From Acidaminococcus sp. (GTDB taxonomy: Bacteria > Bacillota > Negativicutes > Acidaminococcales > Acidaminococcaceae): a stretch of DNA of 36,870 nt. Location: positions 1 to 36,870 of the forward strand of contig DXYB01000018.1 of the NCBI GenBank assembly GCA_019416065.1, read 5' to 3'. A program made the translations under genes and the position numbers. Under the pieces are notes generated by a model. That model was not told the DNA's origin. It saw only the letters and a list, made by a program, of their open reading frames with translations, and ran no database searches. Of this stretch, positions 1 through 7,333 are shown one piece after another (within the stretch, counting starts at the first letter, position 1; each line of letters starts with the position of its first letter).

Positions 1-50
1 GGTTTTGTGAAGGTAAACGTCCACAAGACCCCAACATTTATTATAGAACC
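1..50. mobile_element. Terminus of an IS element (ISL3-like), left window edge
   Basis: Read on the minus strand from position 50, this stretch begins GGTTCT, has five variable bases, then AAATGTTGGGG (29-50). The right window edge (36820-36841) has the same layout on the plus strand, with 18 of 22 positions identical. Ends of this type, starting GG(C/T)TCT and about 20-30 bp long, are what I recall for ISL3-family elements. Inside the terminus, 1-9 and 22-30 form a 9-bp stem with one G-U pair. The body of the element and any transposase lie outside the window, so the family is inferred from the terminus alone. Bases 51 onward are host sequence that begins directly with the rubrerythrin terminator. 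Confidence 0.55.
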
Positions 51-82
51 AAAAAGAATGCCCACTCTAGGCATTCTTTTTT
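51..82 (-). terminator. Rho-independent terminator of rubrerythrin gene
   Basis: A 12-bp stem (51-62 with 70-82) closes over a 7-base loop and is flanked by A/T runs on both sides, so it could stop transcription in either direction. It lies 18 bases past the rubrerythrin stop codon. The putative IS end begins immediately beyond it. Confidence 0.85.
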
Positions 83-100
83 GTTATCTGTACAATTATC

Positions 101-652
101 TTAACGGCCAGAAAATACATCTGCGCTCAGCATGAAATAGGACCGGGGATGGCTGCATACCGGGCAGATTTCCGGAGCTTCTTTGGCTTCTACAATATGA
201 CCGCAGTTGGAGCAAATCCACACAGTTTTTTCGCTGCGTTTAAACAGGGTACCTTCTTCCACTTTTTCCAGAAGGGCTTTATACTGTTCCTCGTGATGCT
301 TTTCAATAGCCCCTACGGCTCTGAATTTATAGGCCAGTTCTTTAAAGCCTTCTTTTTCAGCAGTTTCCGCAAACCCTTTGTACATATCGGTCCATTCATA
401 GTTCTCGCCTGCGGCAGCATCCTTCAAGTTGGTTACCGTATCGGGAATAGAACCACCATGCAGGGCTTTAAACCAGATCTTGGCATGTTCTCTTTCATTT
501 TTGGAAGTATCCAGGAAATTCTGGGCTACCCGTTCATAGCCTTCTTTTTTGGCTACGCTGGCATAATACCCATATTTGTTATAAGCCTGGGATTCACCGG
601 CAAACGCGGCCTCCAGGTTTTTTTCTGTTTGAGTTCCTTTTAATTCTGGCAT
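101..652 (-). CDS. rbr: Rubrerythrin
   Basis: This 183-residue protein is a non-haem iron peroxidase that reduces hydrogen peroxide in the cytoplasm of anaerobes, with electrons from rubredoxin or NADH-linked reductases. The N-terminal ferritin-like four-helix domain (about residues 8-135) carries the di-iron ligands, visible as Glu20, the ExxH motif at 53-56 and the EKHHEE segment at 117-122. The C-terminal rubredoxin domain has two CxxC pairs (Cys147/150 and Cys163/166). Length and domain order match classical rubrerythrin. The start is supported by a GGGGGAG site six bases upstream. It is monocistronic, with its own consensus promoter and terminator. A Fur/PerR-like palindrome upstream suggests peroxide or iron control, which is inference. 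Confidence 0.95.
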   Translation of the reverse strand: MPELKGTQTEKNLEAAFAGESQAYNKYGYYASVAKKEGYERVAQNFLDTSKNEREHAKIWFKALHGGSIPDTVTNLKDAAAGENYEWTDMYKGFAETAEKEGFKELAYKFRAVGAIEKHHEEQYKALLEKVEEGTLFKRSEKTVWICSNCGHIVEAKEAPEICPVCSHPRSYFMLSADVFSGR

Positions 653-728
653 TATAGACTCCCCCTATACCTAAAACTTTTTTATAAAACCTTTTCCGTT
701 GAAAAGGCTTGTGGTTTGTTACACCCTT

Positions 729-757
729 ATCATACTCGAAATATAGTTAAATGTCAA
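729..757 (-). promoter_or_regulatory. Sigma-70-type promoter of rubrerythrin
   Basis: On the minus strand TTGACA (752-757) is followed after 17 bases by TATGAT (729-734). Both boxes are near consensus and the spacing is ideal. The start of transcription would be near 722, giving a leader of about 70 bases. Confidence 0.8.
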
Positions 758-761
758 GCTA

Positions 762-780
762 ATTAATAATAATTATTAAT
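762..780. promoter_or_regulatory. AT-rich 19-bp perfect palindrome, Fur/PerR-box-like
   Basis: The sequence is ATTAATAAT-A-ATTATTAAT, a perfect 9-1-9 palindrome just upstream of the rubrerythrin -35 box. Read outward from the centre, each arm matches six of the seven bases of the 7-1-7 Fur and PerR consensus half-sites. Its position upstream of -35 would be unusual for simple repression. It could also be an A/T-rich promoter-activating element or chance, since it is pure A/T. Confidence 0.35.
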
Positions 781-782
781 TA

Positions 783-1868
783 TTATTTTTCTCTTGTATT
801 CTGCTTCTGTTTCCCTTCCCAGAATAATCGTATGGGCAAATTGGAAGATCCTGGCGGCGTAAAATAAAATGTACCACTTTTGCCGGCCGGTATGGTTCCA
901 AGCACCATGGTTTCTCCGTCGTGATTCCAGCCAAAGGATTGGGATGCTTTAGGCAGTGGAATATAGTGGGCTGTTGCCCCTTGAATGTTTAGCACCCCTT
1001 CACCGGCAAAAGGTCCCCCAAAAGGATTGAAACGCATCTCCATGGGATTTTTTCCTATTGTCGCAAAGTTCACGTCATACATCACGCCATAGTTGCCGTA
1101 ATTTACCACGGTATTCCCTGTCGTCTTATCCACCCCCCGGACATAGGGATCCTTTTTATCATCTGCCAGTTCAATTCCATATACGACGGGCACATCAGCG
1201 TCAAGGGGCTTCTCCAACGTCACATGAGCATTGGCATGGGGGAAGGTTCCTCGTAGCACATGACCGCCTATATCCGTGGGAAGAATATCATACACTTCCA
1301 CGGCAAGGCGCGGTTCTTCCTTAACCGGTAGCATCATAACGGAAATTTCTACAGGCTTTTCAAAATCCACATCCACAATCCCTGTTACCAGTTCCTGGGG
1401 TCTAAGGACCAATCCTTTTCCATTATTCAAAAGATCCTGGGACCCCGTCAAAAGGAAATGCCGCCCGTTAGGCACACTGCTGTAATATTGTGCTTCTGCC
1501 TCTTTTCCAGCCGCGAGCCAATCACCATTGGGGCGACTGATACCGTATTTGCCCAGCGTGACTCTCCCAGGCCGCAGGGTCGTGCGCCGGAGGAAAACAG
1601 CCAGTCGTTTATCCGTTTTGCTGTCATTGACATGGTGAAAAAATAGCCGGCTGGGACCTTCTAATACATCCCGATACATAATACCGGTCTTTTTCACCAT
1701 TTCTGGACTATCTGAAAATAAAAGTGTAGGGCCATCATGAGTAATCGTAGGGGTCAATTCCTGATACTGTGGTACCCCCCACCTCCAGGAATCGTCTGCC
1801 GCATCGGCGCCCACCGGCAGTACAAAAGATATGAGCGCCAGAAGCAGCCCCTTCCATTTATTTTGCAT
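783..1868 (-). CDS. Secreted protein of unknown function
   Basis: I do not recognise the family. The protein has 361 residues from the chosen start. It begins with a short basic stretch, a hydrophobic core (about residues 6-18) and an ADA-A-type signal peptidase I site near residue 24, so it is probably exported. The mature part has no Cys pairs or obvious catalytic motif; it is rich in Gly, Pro and beta-prone segments, including two Asn/Tyr/Gly-rich stretches near residues 250-265 and a Phe/Pro/Gly stretch near 285. An in-frame ATG 14 codons upstream lacks a ribosome site, whereas a GGGAGG lies ten bases before this one. The next gene upstream is divergent, so this is probably a single-gene unit; no clear terminator follows. 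Confidence 0.7.
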   Translation of the reverse strand: MQNKWKGLLLALISFVLPVGADAADDSWRWGVPQYQELTPTITHDGPTLLFSDSPEMVKKTGIMYRDVLEGPSRLFFHHVNDSKTDKRLAVFLRRTTLRPGRVTLGKYGISRPNGDWLAAGKEAEAQYYSSVPNGRHFLLTGSQDLLNNGKGLVLRPQELVTGIVDVDFEKPVEISVMMLPVKEEPRLAVEVYDILPTDIGGHVLRGTFPHANAHVTLEKPLDADVPVVYGIELADDKKDPYVRGVDKTTGNTVVNYGNYGVMYDVNFATIGKNPMEMRFNPFGGPFAGEGVLNIQGATAHYIPLPKASQSFGWNHDGETMVLGTIPAGKSGTFYFTPPGSSNLPIRLFWEGKQKQNTREK

Positions 1869-1982
1869 TGTACATAAGCCTCCCATATTGCTGTTTTCTG
1901 TCAAGTGCATATTTTGTTATTTTACCACAAAATCATGGCAGAAAAATATTGTCAGAAATGCACAAAAAAACAGCAAATTTCC

Positions 1983-2011
1983 TTGAGTATTTCTGGTACG
2001 CTCGTTATAAT
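1983..2011 (+). promoter_or_regulatory. Promoter of the DapF-fold racemase gene
   Basis: TTGAGT (1983-1988), a 17-base spacer and TATAAT (2006-2011) precede the ATG at 2065 by about 50 bases. Confidence 0.75.
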
Positions 2012-2064
2012 AGGAATGACCAACATGATGGATGTCAACGGATACCAACAGAAAGGACTGTATT

Positions 2065-2871
2065 ATGGAACTCAAGATGATAAAAGCTGATCCTAGTGGC
2101 AACCAGACGATATTTGTTTTAGATCCCGTGCCGCAAGCACAGCGGGCAAAGGTTAACGCTGCCCTTTTAGCACTGGATCCAAAGGCAGAACAGGTAGGCT
2201 GCCTGCAGTTGTCAAACAACGTAGCCCAGTTAGAAATGATGGGCGGAGAATTTTGTGGAAATGCCACCCGCAGTGCTGGCGCCTACGCGCTACGGGAATT
2301 GGGGGAAAAAGAAGGAACCTTTCCTGTTACATGCAGCGGCTGCCCCCATCCCCTTACGGTAACGGCTAAAAAAGTCCGAAACAACATCTATGAAGCCAAC
2401 GTCCGCCTGGATGCACCGCTTACGATGGAAAAATTTCATCTCTCCTACGAGCGGGAAAGCATCACCTGTGATAAAGTTTCTTTGCCTGGGATTGAGCATT
2501 ACGTGTATTTTACGCTAAACCTGGATGCAATAGACAAAAAACAGCTATTTCATTCTCTCCAGCAGGAACTATCCCGCTATCCACAAGTACCAGCATATGG
2601 GCTTATGCTGGTCGAAACTGGCACCTTTAGGATGATTCCTGCCGTATACGTCACCGCAACTGGGACGCTGTACTGGGAAAATAGCTGCGGAAGTGGCAGT
2701 GCGGCAGTGGCTGCTGCTTTAGCCAAACAACAAGGCCGCTCCATCGCCACCACCTTGTGGGAACCGGGCGGAAAGATTAACATTGAAGCCGTGTACAAAG
2801 ACGGTTCCGTGCAAGAAATCACCATCGGCGGTCCTGTCAAGTTTGAAGAAGAAAAAACAGTAACACTATAA
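2065..2871 (+). CDS. DapF-fold amino acid racemase, histidine racemase/CntK-like
   Basis: This 268-residue protein belongs to the PLP-independent, two-cysteine racemase fold of diaminopimelate epimerase. The two catalytic cysteines are visible as Cys64 in GGEFCGNATR and Cys208 in WENSCGSGSA. Those surroundings differ from true DapF, which has CGNG-R and ACGTGA-type motifs. They resemble CntK of staphylopine synthesis and bacterial histidine racemases, including the N-terminal PSGN-TI segment and a late PGG segment. A role making D-histidine or a related D-amino acid is therefore likelier than lysine or peptidoglycan synthesis, but the substrate cannot be read from sequence. No cntL, cntM or metallophore transporter genes are adjacent. 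The start at 2065 has a GAAAGGA site seven bases upstream; an earlier in-frame ATG lacks one. The gene stands alone between its own promoter and a tRNA promoter. Confidence 0.8.
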   Translation: MELKMIKADPSGNQTIFVLDPVPQAQRAKVNAALLALDPKAEQVGCLQLSNNVAQLEMMGGEFCGNATRSAGAYALRELGEKEGTFPVTCSGCPHPLTVTAKKVRNNIYEANVRLDAPLTMEKFHLSYERESITCDKVSLPGIEHYVYFTLNLDAIDKKQLFHSLQQELSRYPQVPAYGLMLVETGTFRMIPAVYVTATGTLYWENSCGSGSAAVAAALAKQQGRSIATTLWEPGGKINIEAVYKDGSVQEITIGGPVKFEEEKTVTL

Positions 2872-2876
2872 ATTTC

Positions 2877-2906
2877 TTGACAGTATTTCCTACTGCGTGC
2901 TATAAT
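2877..2906 (+). promoter_or_regulatory. Promoter of tRNA-Leu(CAA)
   Basis: Perfect TTGACA (2877-2882) and TATAAT (2901-2906) boxes are separated by 18 bases. The -35 box starts six bases after the racemase stop codon, and the tRNA begins 27 bases after the -10 box. Confidence 0.9.
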
Positions 2907-2933
2907 CTTTTTGTTGCGATGCTTCGCAACGTT

Positions 2934-3020
2934 GCCGAAGTGGCGGAATTGGCAGACGCACTTGACTCAAAATCAAGCGGCCTTAAAACCGTGCCGGTTC
3001 GAGTCCGGCCTTCGGCACCA
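2934..3020 (+). tRNA. tRNA-Leu (anticodon CAA)
   Basis: A full class II tRNA of 87 bases. The acceptor arms are GCCGAAG (2934-2940) and CTTCGGC (3010-3016), the anticodon stem CTTGA/TCAAG encloses loop CTCAAAA, and there is a long variable arm, a GGTTCGAGTCC T-arm and an encoded CCA end. It decodes UUG. Confidence 0.95.
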
Positions 3021-3031
3021 ATCGCTTTTAG

Positions 3032-3061
3032 AGCCAGTCCTTGTGGACTGGCTTTTTTCTT
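3032..3061 (+). terminator. Terminator of tRNA-Leu(CAA)
   Basis: A 9-bp stem (3032-3040 with 3045-3053) with loop TTGT is followed by a T run. It lies 11 bases past the tRNA. Confidence 0.85.
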
Positions 3062-3071
3062 GTCAACTAGA

Positions 3072-3117
3072 GGATATAGCAATAGGGAGGCCATTAGGCC
3101 TCCCTATTGCTATATCC
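3072..3117. repeat. 21-bp perfect inverted repeat between convergent units
   Basis: Arms 3072-3092 and 3097-3117 are perfectly complementary around an ATTA loop. It lies between the tRNA terminator and the metQ stop codon. Neither strand has a T run after the stem, so it is not a standard terminator, though it may still end or protect the metQ transcript. Confidence 0.8.
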
Positions 3118-3132
3118 AGCGCTATGCATGAT

Positions 3133-3963
3133 TTATTTAGCAGGAACGATGGTCCCTTTAAATTTCTCTTCAATAAATTTCTTTACCGCATCGGAATGAA
3201 AAATATCGGCAATCTTTTTATATTCCGGCTTGTCTTTGTCCTTCGCACGGGCCGCCAATACCATCACGGCTAGTGGCTCGTCATCTTTTTCCCAGAAGAG
3301 CCCTTGTTTTTTCACGTCCATGCCGCTGCTCATCACATAGTTCATGGTAATCACGGCCAGATCCACATCATCCAGGCTCCGTGGCAGTTGGGCCGCTTCC
3401 AATTCTTTAAATTGCAGATGTTTTGGATTTTCTGCTACATCTGCCGCCGTCGCCTTAAATCCTACGCCCGGTTTCAGCTTGATCAATCCGGCTTTTTCTA
3501 AAAGAACCAAGCCTCTTCCTCCGTTAGTTGGATCATTGGGGATTGCCACTACAGCGCCGTCCTTAACCGTTTTCAAGTCATGCACCTTGTTGCTATAGAT
3601 CCCCATACGCATCAAAATCGTGTTGCCAATGGGCACCAGATCGGTTTTATTTTGGGAATTAAAATTCTTTAAAAAGGGTGCATGCTGATAACTGTTGAGA
3701 TCCAAATCCCCTTCTGCCAAAGCTTTATCCGGCGTGATATAATCGCTGAACTCCACCACTTCCACATTTAAGCCTTGTTTCTTTGCTTCTTCTGCTACCG
3801 CATGTACCACGTCCGCGTGCGGGCCTGCAGTAGCACCAATTTTAATAGGCTTACTGTTTGTACTGGCGCCCTGCTTGGTATCCCCACTATCTCCACAACC
3901 GGAAATTAATAAGGCAGCAGCCGCCAGCGCTGCGAAAAATACGGTCAACCGTTTCTTGTTCAT
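3133..3963 (-). CDS. metQ: MetQ/NlpA-family substrate-binding lipoprotein
   Basis: This 276-residue protein is the extracytoplasmic binding component of a methionine-type ABC importer (MetQ, NlpA family). The signal peptide ends in a lipobox, LISGC, with the lipidated Cys23. Family signatures include the IKIGATAGPHA start of the mature domain, DYI-PDKAL and DL-SYQHAPFL near residues 75-100, and IPNDPTNGGRGL near residue 145. No metN (ATPase) or metI (permease) gene is adjacent, so it either works with a transporter encoded elsewhere or binds another small ligand. The ATG at 3963 is preferred over one three codons upstream because AGGAG lies nine bases before it but directly abuts the earlier ATG. 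It has its own strong promoter. Confidence 0.9.
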   Translation of the reverse strand: MNKKRLTVFFAALAAAALLISGCGDSGDTKQGASTNSKPIKIGATAGPHADVVHAVAEEAKKQGLNVEVVEFSDYITPDKALAEGDLDLNSYQHAPFLKNFNSQNKTDLVPIGNTILMRMGIYSNKVHDLKTVKDGAVVAIPNDPTNGGRGLVLLEKAGLIKLKPGVGFKATAADVAENPKHLQFKELEAAQLPRSLDDVDLAVITMNYVMSSGMDVKKQGLFWEKDDEPLAVMVLAARAKDKDKPEYKKIADIFHSDAVKKFIEEKFKGTIVPAK

Positions 3964-4012
3964 CTTCCCCATCTCCTAATTCCTAGAACAGTAGTAGATA
4001 ATAATTGTTCCT

Positions 4013-4041
4013 ATCATAGAAAAAGGCAAAGGGTTTGTCAA
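4013..4041 (-). promoter_or_regulatory. Promoter of metQ
   Basis: On the minus strand TTGACA (4036-4041), a 17-base spacer and TATGAT (4013-4018). The short leader contains an imperfect GAACA...TGTTC repeat (3986-4010) that might be an operator. It is too short for a SAM riboswitch. Confidence 0.8.
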
Positions 4042-4105
4042 GAATTTTTCACGAAAAATAAGAAACGGATACTCTTTTACGAATGAATTGTTCCAATCGA
4101 AACGA

Positions 4106-5029
4106 TTATTTTTCGTACTGCGCCTTATACCAGGCATAGGTCCTGGCAATGCCTTCGGAAAGTTCCATGGCAGGTTCCATCCTCAAGGTTAGTTTCAGCC
4201 GTTCATTGCTGAGCACCGAACGAAGGATATCCCCTGTCCGAGGCGGCGCATAATGAATGGGAAAGGAGTGCCCCACAGCCTGGCGAAAACTTTCCAAAAG
4301 ACACTGTAGACTGGTTTCTTTTCCCGTGGAAACATTCATGCAGTGAAGCCCTGTGAGGGGCAAGGCTGCTACTATCGCTTGGGCAATATCCCCCGCATAG
4401 ACAAAGTCCCGGGTTTGAGAGCCATCCCCATAGATGGTAACCCCCTGGTCTTCGCTTAAAAGCCGACAGAAAATGCTGATGACACCCCCTTCACCTTTTT
4501 CTCCCTGCCGCTCGCCATAAACATTAGCAAAACGAAAGACTGTCGCATTGATACCATACAGTTCGTGATATACCCGGAGATAGTGCTCCGACGTCATTTT
4601 GGTAATCCCATAGGGGGACAACGGCTGTAATGTCTCTGTCTCCAGCAGCGGGATATTGGGATTATCCCCGTACACGGCTGCACTGGAAGAAAACAGCACA
4701 TGGGACACCTGATATTTGCGGCAGTTTTCCAAAATATGCAGCAAGCCCTCCAGATTGATCTGGCAATCCAGCACGGGATTTGCAATAGAGTCTGGCACCA
4801 GAGTTTGCGCTGCCAAGTGAATCACCGCATCAAAATGTTTATGGGCAAAAACGGTTTCCACAACAGCCGCATCCCGCACATCCCCTTCCACAAATTCCAT
4901 CCCAGTAGGAATATGGGAGCGTGACCCGCTGGTTAAATTATCCAGTACTGTTACTTGTGCCTTTCCTTGCAAAAGTTCCAGCACATGGGATCCAATAAAC
5001 CCGGCACCGCCCGTTACCAATACTTGCAT
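4106..5029 (-). CDS. NAD-dependent nucleotide-sugar epimerase (GalE-like)
   Basis: This 307-residue extended short-chain dehydrogenase probably interconverts UDP-sugars, such as UDP-glucose and UDP-galactose, for cell-surface polysaccharide synthesis. The NAD site GGAGFIGS is at residues 7-14 with acidic Asp30. The catalytic Ser/Thr region SSSAAVYG lies near 114-121, and YxxxK is Tyr140/Lys144. A C-terminal substrate domain includes a DFVYAGDIA motif. The length fits the shorter GalE-like group. The exact substrate (UDP-Glc, UDP-GlcNAc or another) cannot be fixed. The start has AAGGTG a few bases upstream. It follows aroK on the same strand after 134 bases with no clear promoter or terminator, so partial cotranscription with the aromatic operon is possible. 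Confidence 0.85.
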   Translation of the reverse strand: MQVLVTGGAGFIGSHVLELLQGKAQVTVLDNLTSGSRSHIPTGMEFVEGDVRDAAVVETVFAHKHFDAVIHLAAQTLVPDSIANPVLDCQINLEGLLHILENCRKYQVSHVLFSSSAAVYGDNPNIPLLETETLQPLSPYGITKMTSEHYLRVYHELYGINATVFRFANVYGERQGEKGEGGVISIFCRLLSEDQGVTIYGDGSQTRDFVYAGDIAQAIVAALPLTGLHCMNVSTGKETSLQCLLESFRQAVGHSFPIHYAPPRTGDILRSVLSNERLKLTLRMEPAMELSEGIARTYAWYKAQYEK

Positions 5030-5163
5030 GCATTACACCTTCCGCTCATTAAAGATATACCATTAGTCTATCATATTTGGTCCATCCCGCAATAAATTTC
5101 TCTTAAAGAAAACATAAACTACTAAACAGGAACTTAAGGGTAGACGCTTGTAAATTTCTCTTT

Positions 5164-5664
5164 TTATAGGCCAAGCTGCTTGATCATACGAGAAAGGGCG
5201 TCCGCTGTAACATTAAAATCCCAATCTACGGGTATGGTGTAGTCAGAATATCTGACGTATAAAGGCAATCGTTCCTTGTACAAGGCCGTTAATCGATCTT
5301 CTTGCGCATTCAGCAGGGGACGGGTAGTTTTATCCACACAGGCAGCAATATCTTTAAGCGTACGGTTCAAAAAGAAAATCTTCCCTGTTTTTCTCAGGAC
5401 TTCCATATTTTCCTGCCGCTTCACCACACCCCCGCCGCAGGAAATAATAATATTTTCTTTTGTGGACAAATGTCCCACAACCCGGGTTTCCGCATCACGG
5501 AAGACGCTTTCCCCTTCGCGAAACAAATCGGCAATCGTGCGGCCGGTCATGCGTACTACCTCATCATCCGCATCCACTACGGTGCGTCCTAAAAGCACAC
5601 TGAGTTTTTTACCGATGGTAGTTTTGCCAGCGCCAGGCATTCCAATAAGCACAATATTAGTCAT
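5164..5664 (-). CDS. aroK: Shikimate kinase
   Basis: Phosphorylates shikimate to shikimate 3-phosphate with ATP in the aromatic (chorismate) pathway. The 166-residue protein has the Walker A motif GMPGAGKTT (about residues 8-16), the shikimate-binding DADDEV segment at 31-36, Arg in FREGES-FRDAET, the SCGGGVV loop near 74-80 and the TTRPLL lid region. The length is typical. Its start overlaps the end of aroE by eight bases, and AGAGGA lies eight bases upstream of the ATG. It is the last gene of the tyrA-aroA-aroC-pheA-aroE-aroK operon and so should be controlled by the attenuator upstream of tyrA. Confidence 0.95.
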   Translation of the reverse strand: MTNIVLIGMPGAGKTTIGKKLSVLLGRTVVDADDEVVRMTGRTIADLFREGESVFRDAETRVVGHLSTKENIIISCGGGVVKRQENMEVLRKTGKIFFLNRTLKDIAACVDKTTRPLLNAQEDRLTALYKERLPLYVRYSDYTIPVDWDFNVTADALSRMIKQLGL

Positions 5665-6481
5665 GGAACTTTTCCTCTATCTTTCTCAAAATAGGAGCTA
5701 CCAAAGAGGCTTCAATGGCACGCCCTTGCCAAATTTCTTCTGCCGCCACAGCCTGAGCAACCAGCATATACAGCCCATTACAGGTTTTCTTCCCCGCTTT
5801 TCTGGCGTCCTTCAGAAATTGTGAGGAAAGCGGATTATAAATTACGTCCACTGCAGCATCAAATTGTGCCGTTATTTCCGCTGGTAGTGGACTGACCCCC
5901 ACCGCAGGGCTCATCCCCACAGGCGTCGTATTAATAACTACATTCCCACCTTCTTTCACCGCGTCAAAAGATACCACTTCCGTGTCCGGACGTTGGGCAA
6001 AGAAATGGGATAACCCCTCCCTGGCCTTTTGTTCATTACGCACGACCAAACGAATATGGGCCGCCTTTTGGTCCACCACATCCTGCAAGACCGCTTTGGC
6101 AGCGCCACCATTACCCAAGACGGTTACGGATTTGCCCGTAAGTGAGATCTCTGCATTCTGGAGCATTCGGTCAAAGCCCGTATAATCCGTATTGTATCCC
6201 TTGGCACCTTCCGGGGTGAATAAAATAGTATTGACAGCGCCGATTTTTTCTGCTTCTGGGGAAAGTTCCGCAAGATAGGGAATCACCGCTTCTTTATACG
6301 GAAGGGTCACATTACTGCCTTTAAGACCGTCATTATTTTCTAAAACATACCCCTTCACCTGCTCAGGTTCTCTTTCCAGTAGGGCATATGTATCGTCTGT
6401 CCCCAGTATAGTAAAAAGTTCCTCGTGAATGAGAGGGGACCAAGAGTGTCCTAGCACCCGTCCCAGTAACCCATATTTCAT
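5657..6481 (-). CDS. aroE: Shikimate 5-dehydrogenase
   Basis: Reduces 3-dehydroshikimate to shikimate with NADPH. The 274-residue protein shows the shikimate-binding SWSPLIH motif near residue 13, the catalytic-Lys motif NVTLPYK near 58-64, NTDYTG near 88, the nucleotide loop GNGGAAKAV near 125 and NTTPVGM near 187. The ATG at 6481 overlaps the pheA stop codon as ATGA and is preceded by GGAGG seven bases away. An upstream in-frame extension would run into pheA without a ribosome site. Tight coupling to pheA and aroK shows it is part of the aromatic operon. Confidence 0.95.
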   Translation of the reverse strand: MKYGLLGRVLGHSWSPLIHEELFTILGTDDTYALLEREPEQVKGYVLENNDGLKGSNVTLPYKEAVIPYLAELSPEAEKIGAVNTILFTPEGAKGYNTDYTGFDRMLQNAEISLTGKSVTVLGNGGAAKAVLQDVVDQKAAHIRLVVRNEQKAREGLSHFFAQRPDTEVVSFDAVKEGGNVVINTTPVGMSPAVGVSPLPAEITAQFDAAVDVIYNPLSSQFLKDARKAGKKTCNGLYMLVAQAVAAEEIWQGRAIEASLVAPILRKIEEKFHD

Positions 6482-7329
6482 GGAGCTGCCTCCTTTTGGT
6501 GATCCGACGGATAATTTCCCAAGATCCTGTAATCCTTCGTATCCATCCATAATTCTCCCAATGCTTTCTGCACATTTTCATCCGTCAAATGTCCGGTAAT
6601 ATCCATATGGAAATAATATTCCCAGGGCCTACCCGCAATAGGGCGGGATTCAATATTGGTCATATTGATGCCATACCGGGCAAAGTGTCCTAGTACCCGA
6701 TACAACGCGCCAGGGCGATGTTCCAGATTTACAGTCAGGGTGATTTTATCCGCCTGGGGAGTGATTTCTTTTTCTTTGCTGATAACGATAAACCGCGTAT
6801 AGTTACTTTTATTGGTATTAATGCCCTTTTGCAAGATCTCCAGTCCATACTGTGCGGCAGCCCGGGCATCCGCTACGGCTGCCATATAGTTTGTTTTTTT
6901 CTCCGCTACCATTTCCGCGGCTTTGGCCGTGTTGAAATAATTAAAGAACTTCATCTGGGGATGCTTTTTAAAAAATTCCTGGCACTGGGAAAATCCCTGA
7001 GGATGGGAATACACTTCGGTTACGGATTCCATTTTAGTACCAGGACAAGCCATCAGGCAGTGTTCTACTTTGATGATTTTCTCTCCTACAATAAAAGCAC
7101 TGTAGCGCCGCACCAGATCATAGGTCTCAGTAATGCCGCCTGTGGAGGAATTTTCTACAGCCAAAACCCCGTACCGAATTTCTCCCGCCATAACAGCCCG
7201 TACCACATCTTCAAACAAGGGATAATTTTTGATGGCAATGGGTTGCCCAGCAAAAAATTCCTGCAGCGCAATGTAGCTATAGGCACCGGGCACGCCTTGA
7301 TATCCTACCTGGATCGTTTCTTTTTCCAT
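6478..7329 (-). CDS. pheA: Prephenate dehydratase
   Basis: Converts prephenate to phenylpyruvate, the phenylalanine-specific branch. This is the monofunctional type, 283 residues, without an N-terminal chorismate mutase. The catalytic domain shows GVPGAYS near residue 12, ENSSTGGI near 60 and TRFIVI near 180. A C-terminal ACT domain (about 195-275), with a RPGALYRVL segment and an ESRP motif, is the usual phenylalanine feedback site. The start lies four bases after the aroC stop codon, with a GGGGG ribosome site formed by the last aroC codons. No chorismate mutase gene is seen in the window, so that step must be encoded elsewhere. Confidence 0.95.
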   Translation of the reverse strand: MEKETIQVGYQGVPGAYSYIALQEFFAGQPIAIKNYPLFEDVVRAVMAGEIRYGVLAVENSSTGGITETYDLVRRYSAFIVGEKIIKVEHCLMACPGTKMESVTEVYSHPQGFSQCQEFFKKHPQMKFFNYFNTAKAAEMVAEKKTNYMAAVADARAAAQYGLEILQKGINTNKSNYTRFIVISKEKEITPQADKITLTVNLEHRPGALYRVLGHFARYGINMTNIESRPIAGRPWEYYFHMDITGHLTDENVQKALGELWMDTKDYRILGNYPSDHQKEAAP

Positions 7330-7333
7330 GGTT

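Noticed and set aside
2065..2871. Diaminopimelate epimerase (dapF)
   Set aside because: Both catalytic Cys motifs differ from DapF and match the histidine racemase/CntK form; no lysine genes are nearby.
2877..3131. Open reading frame across tRNA-Leu(CAA) and its terminator
   Set aside because: It overlaps a promoter, a tRNA and a terminator and lacks a ribosome site.
3964..4041. SAM riboswitch in front of metQ
   Set aside because: The promoter lies within 80 bases of the start and the leader is far too short for a SAM-I aptamer and terminator.
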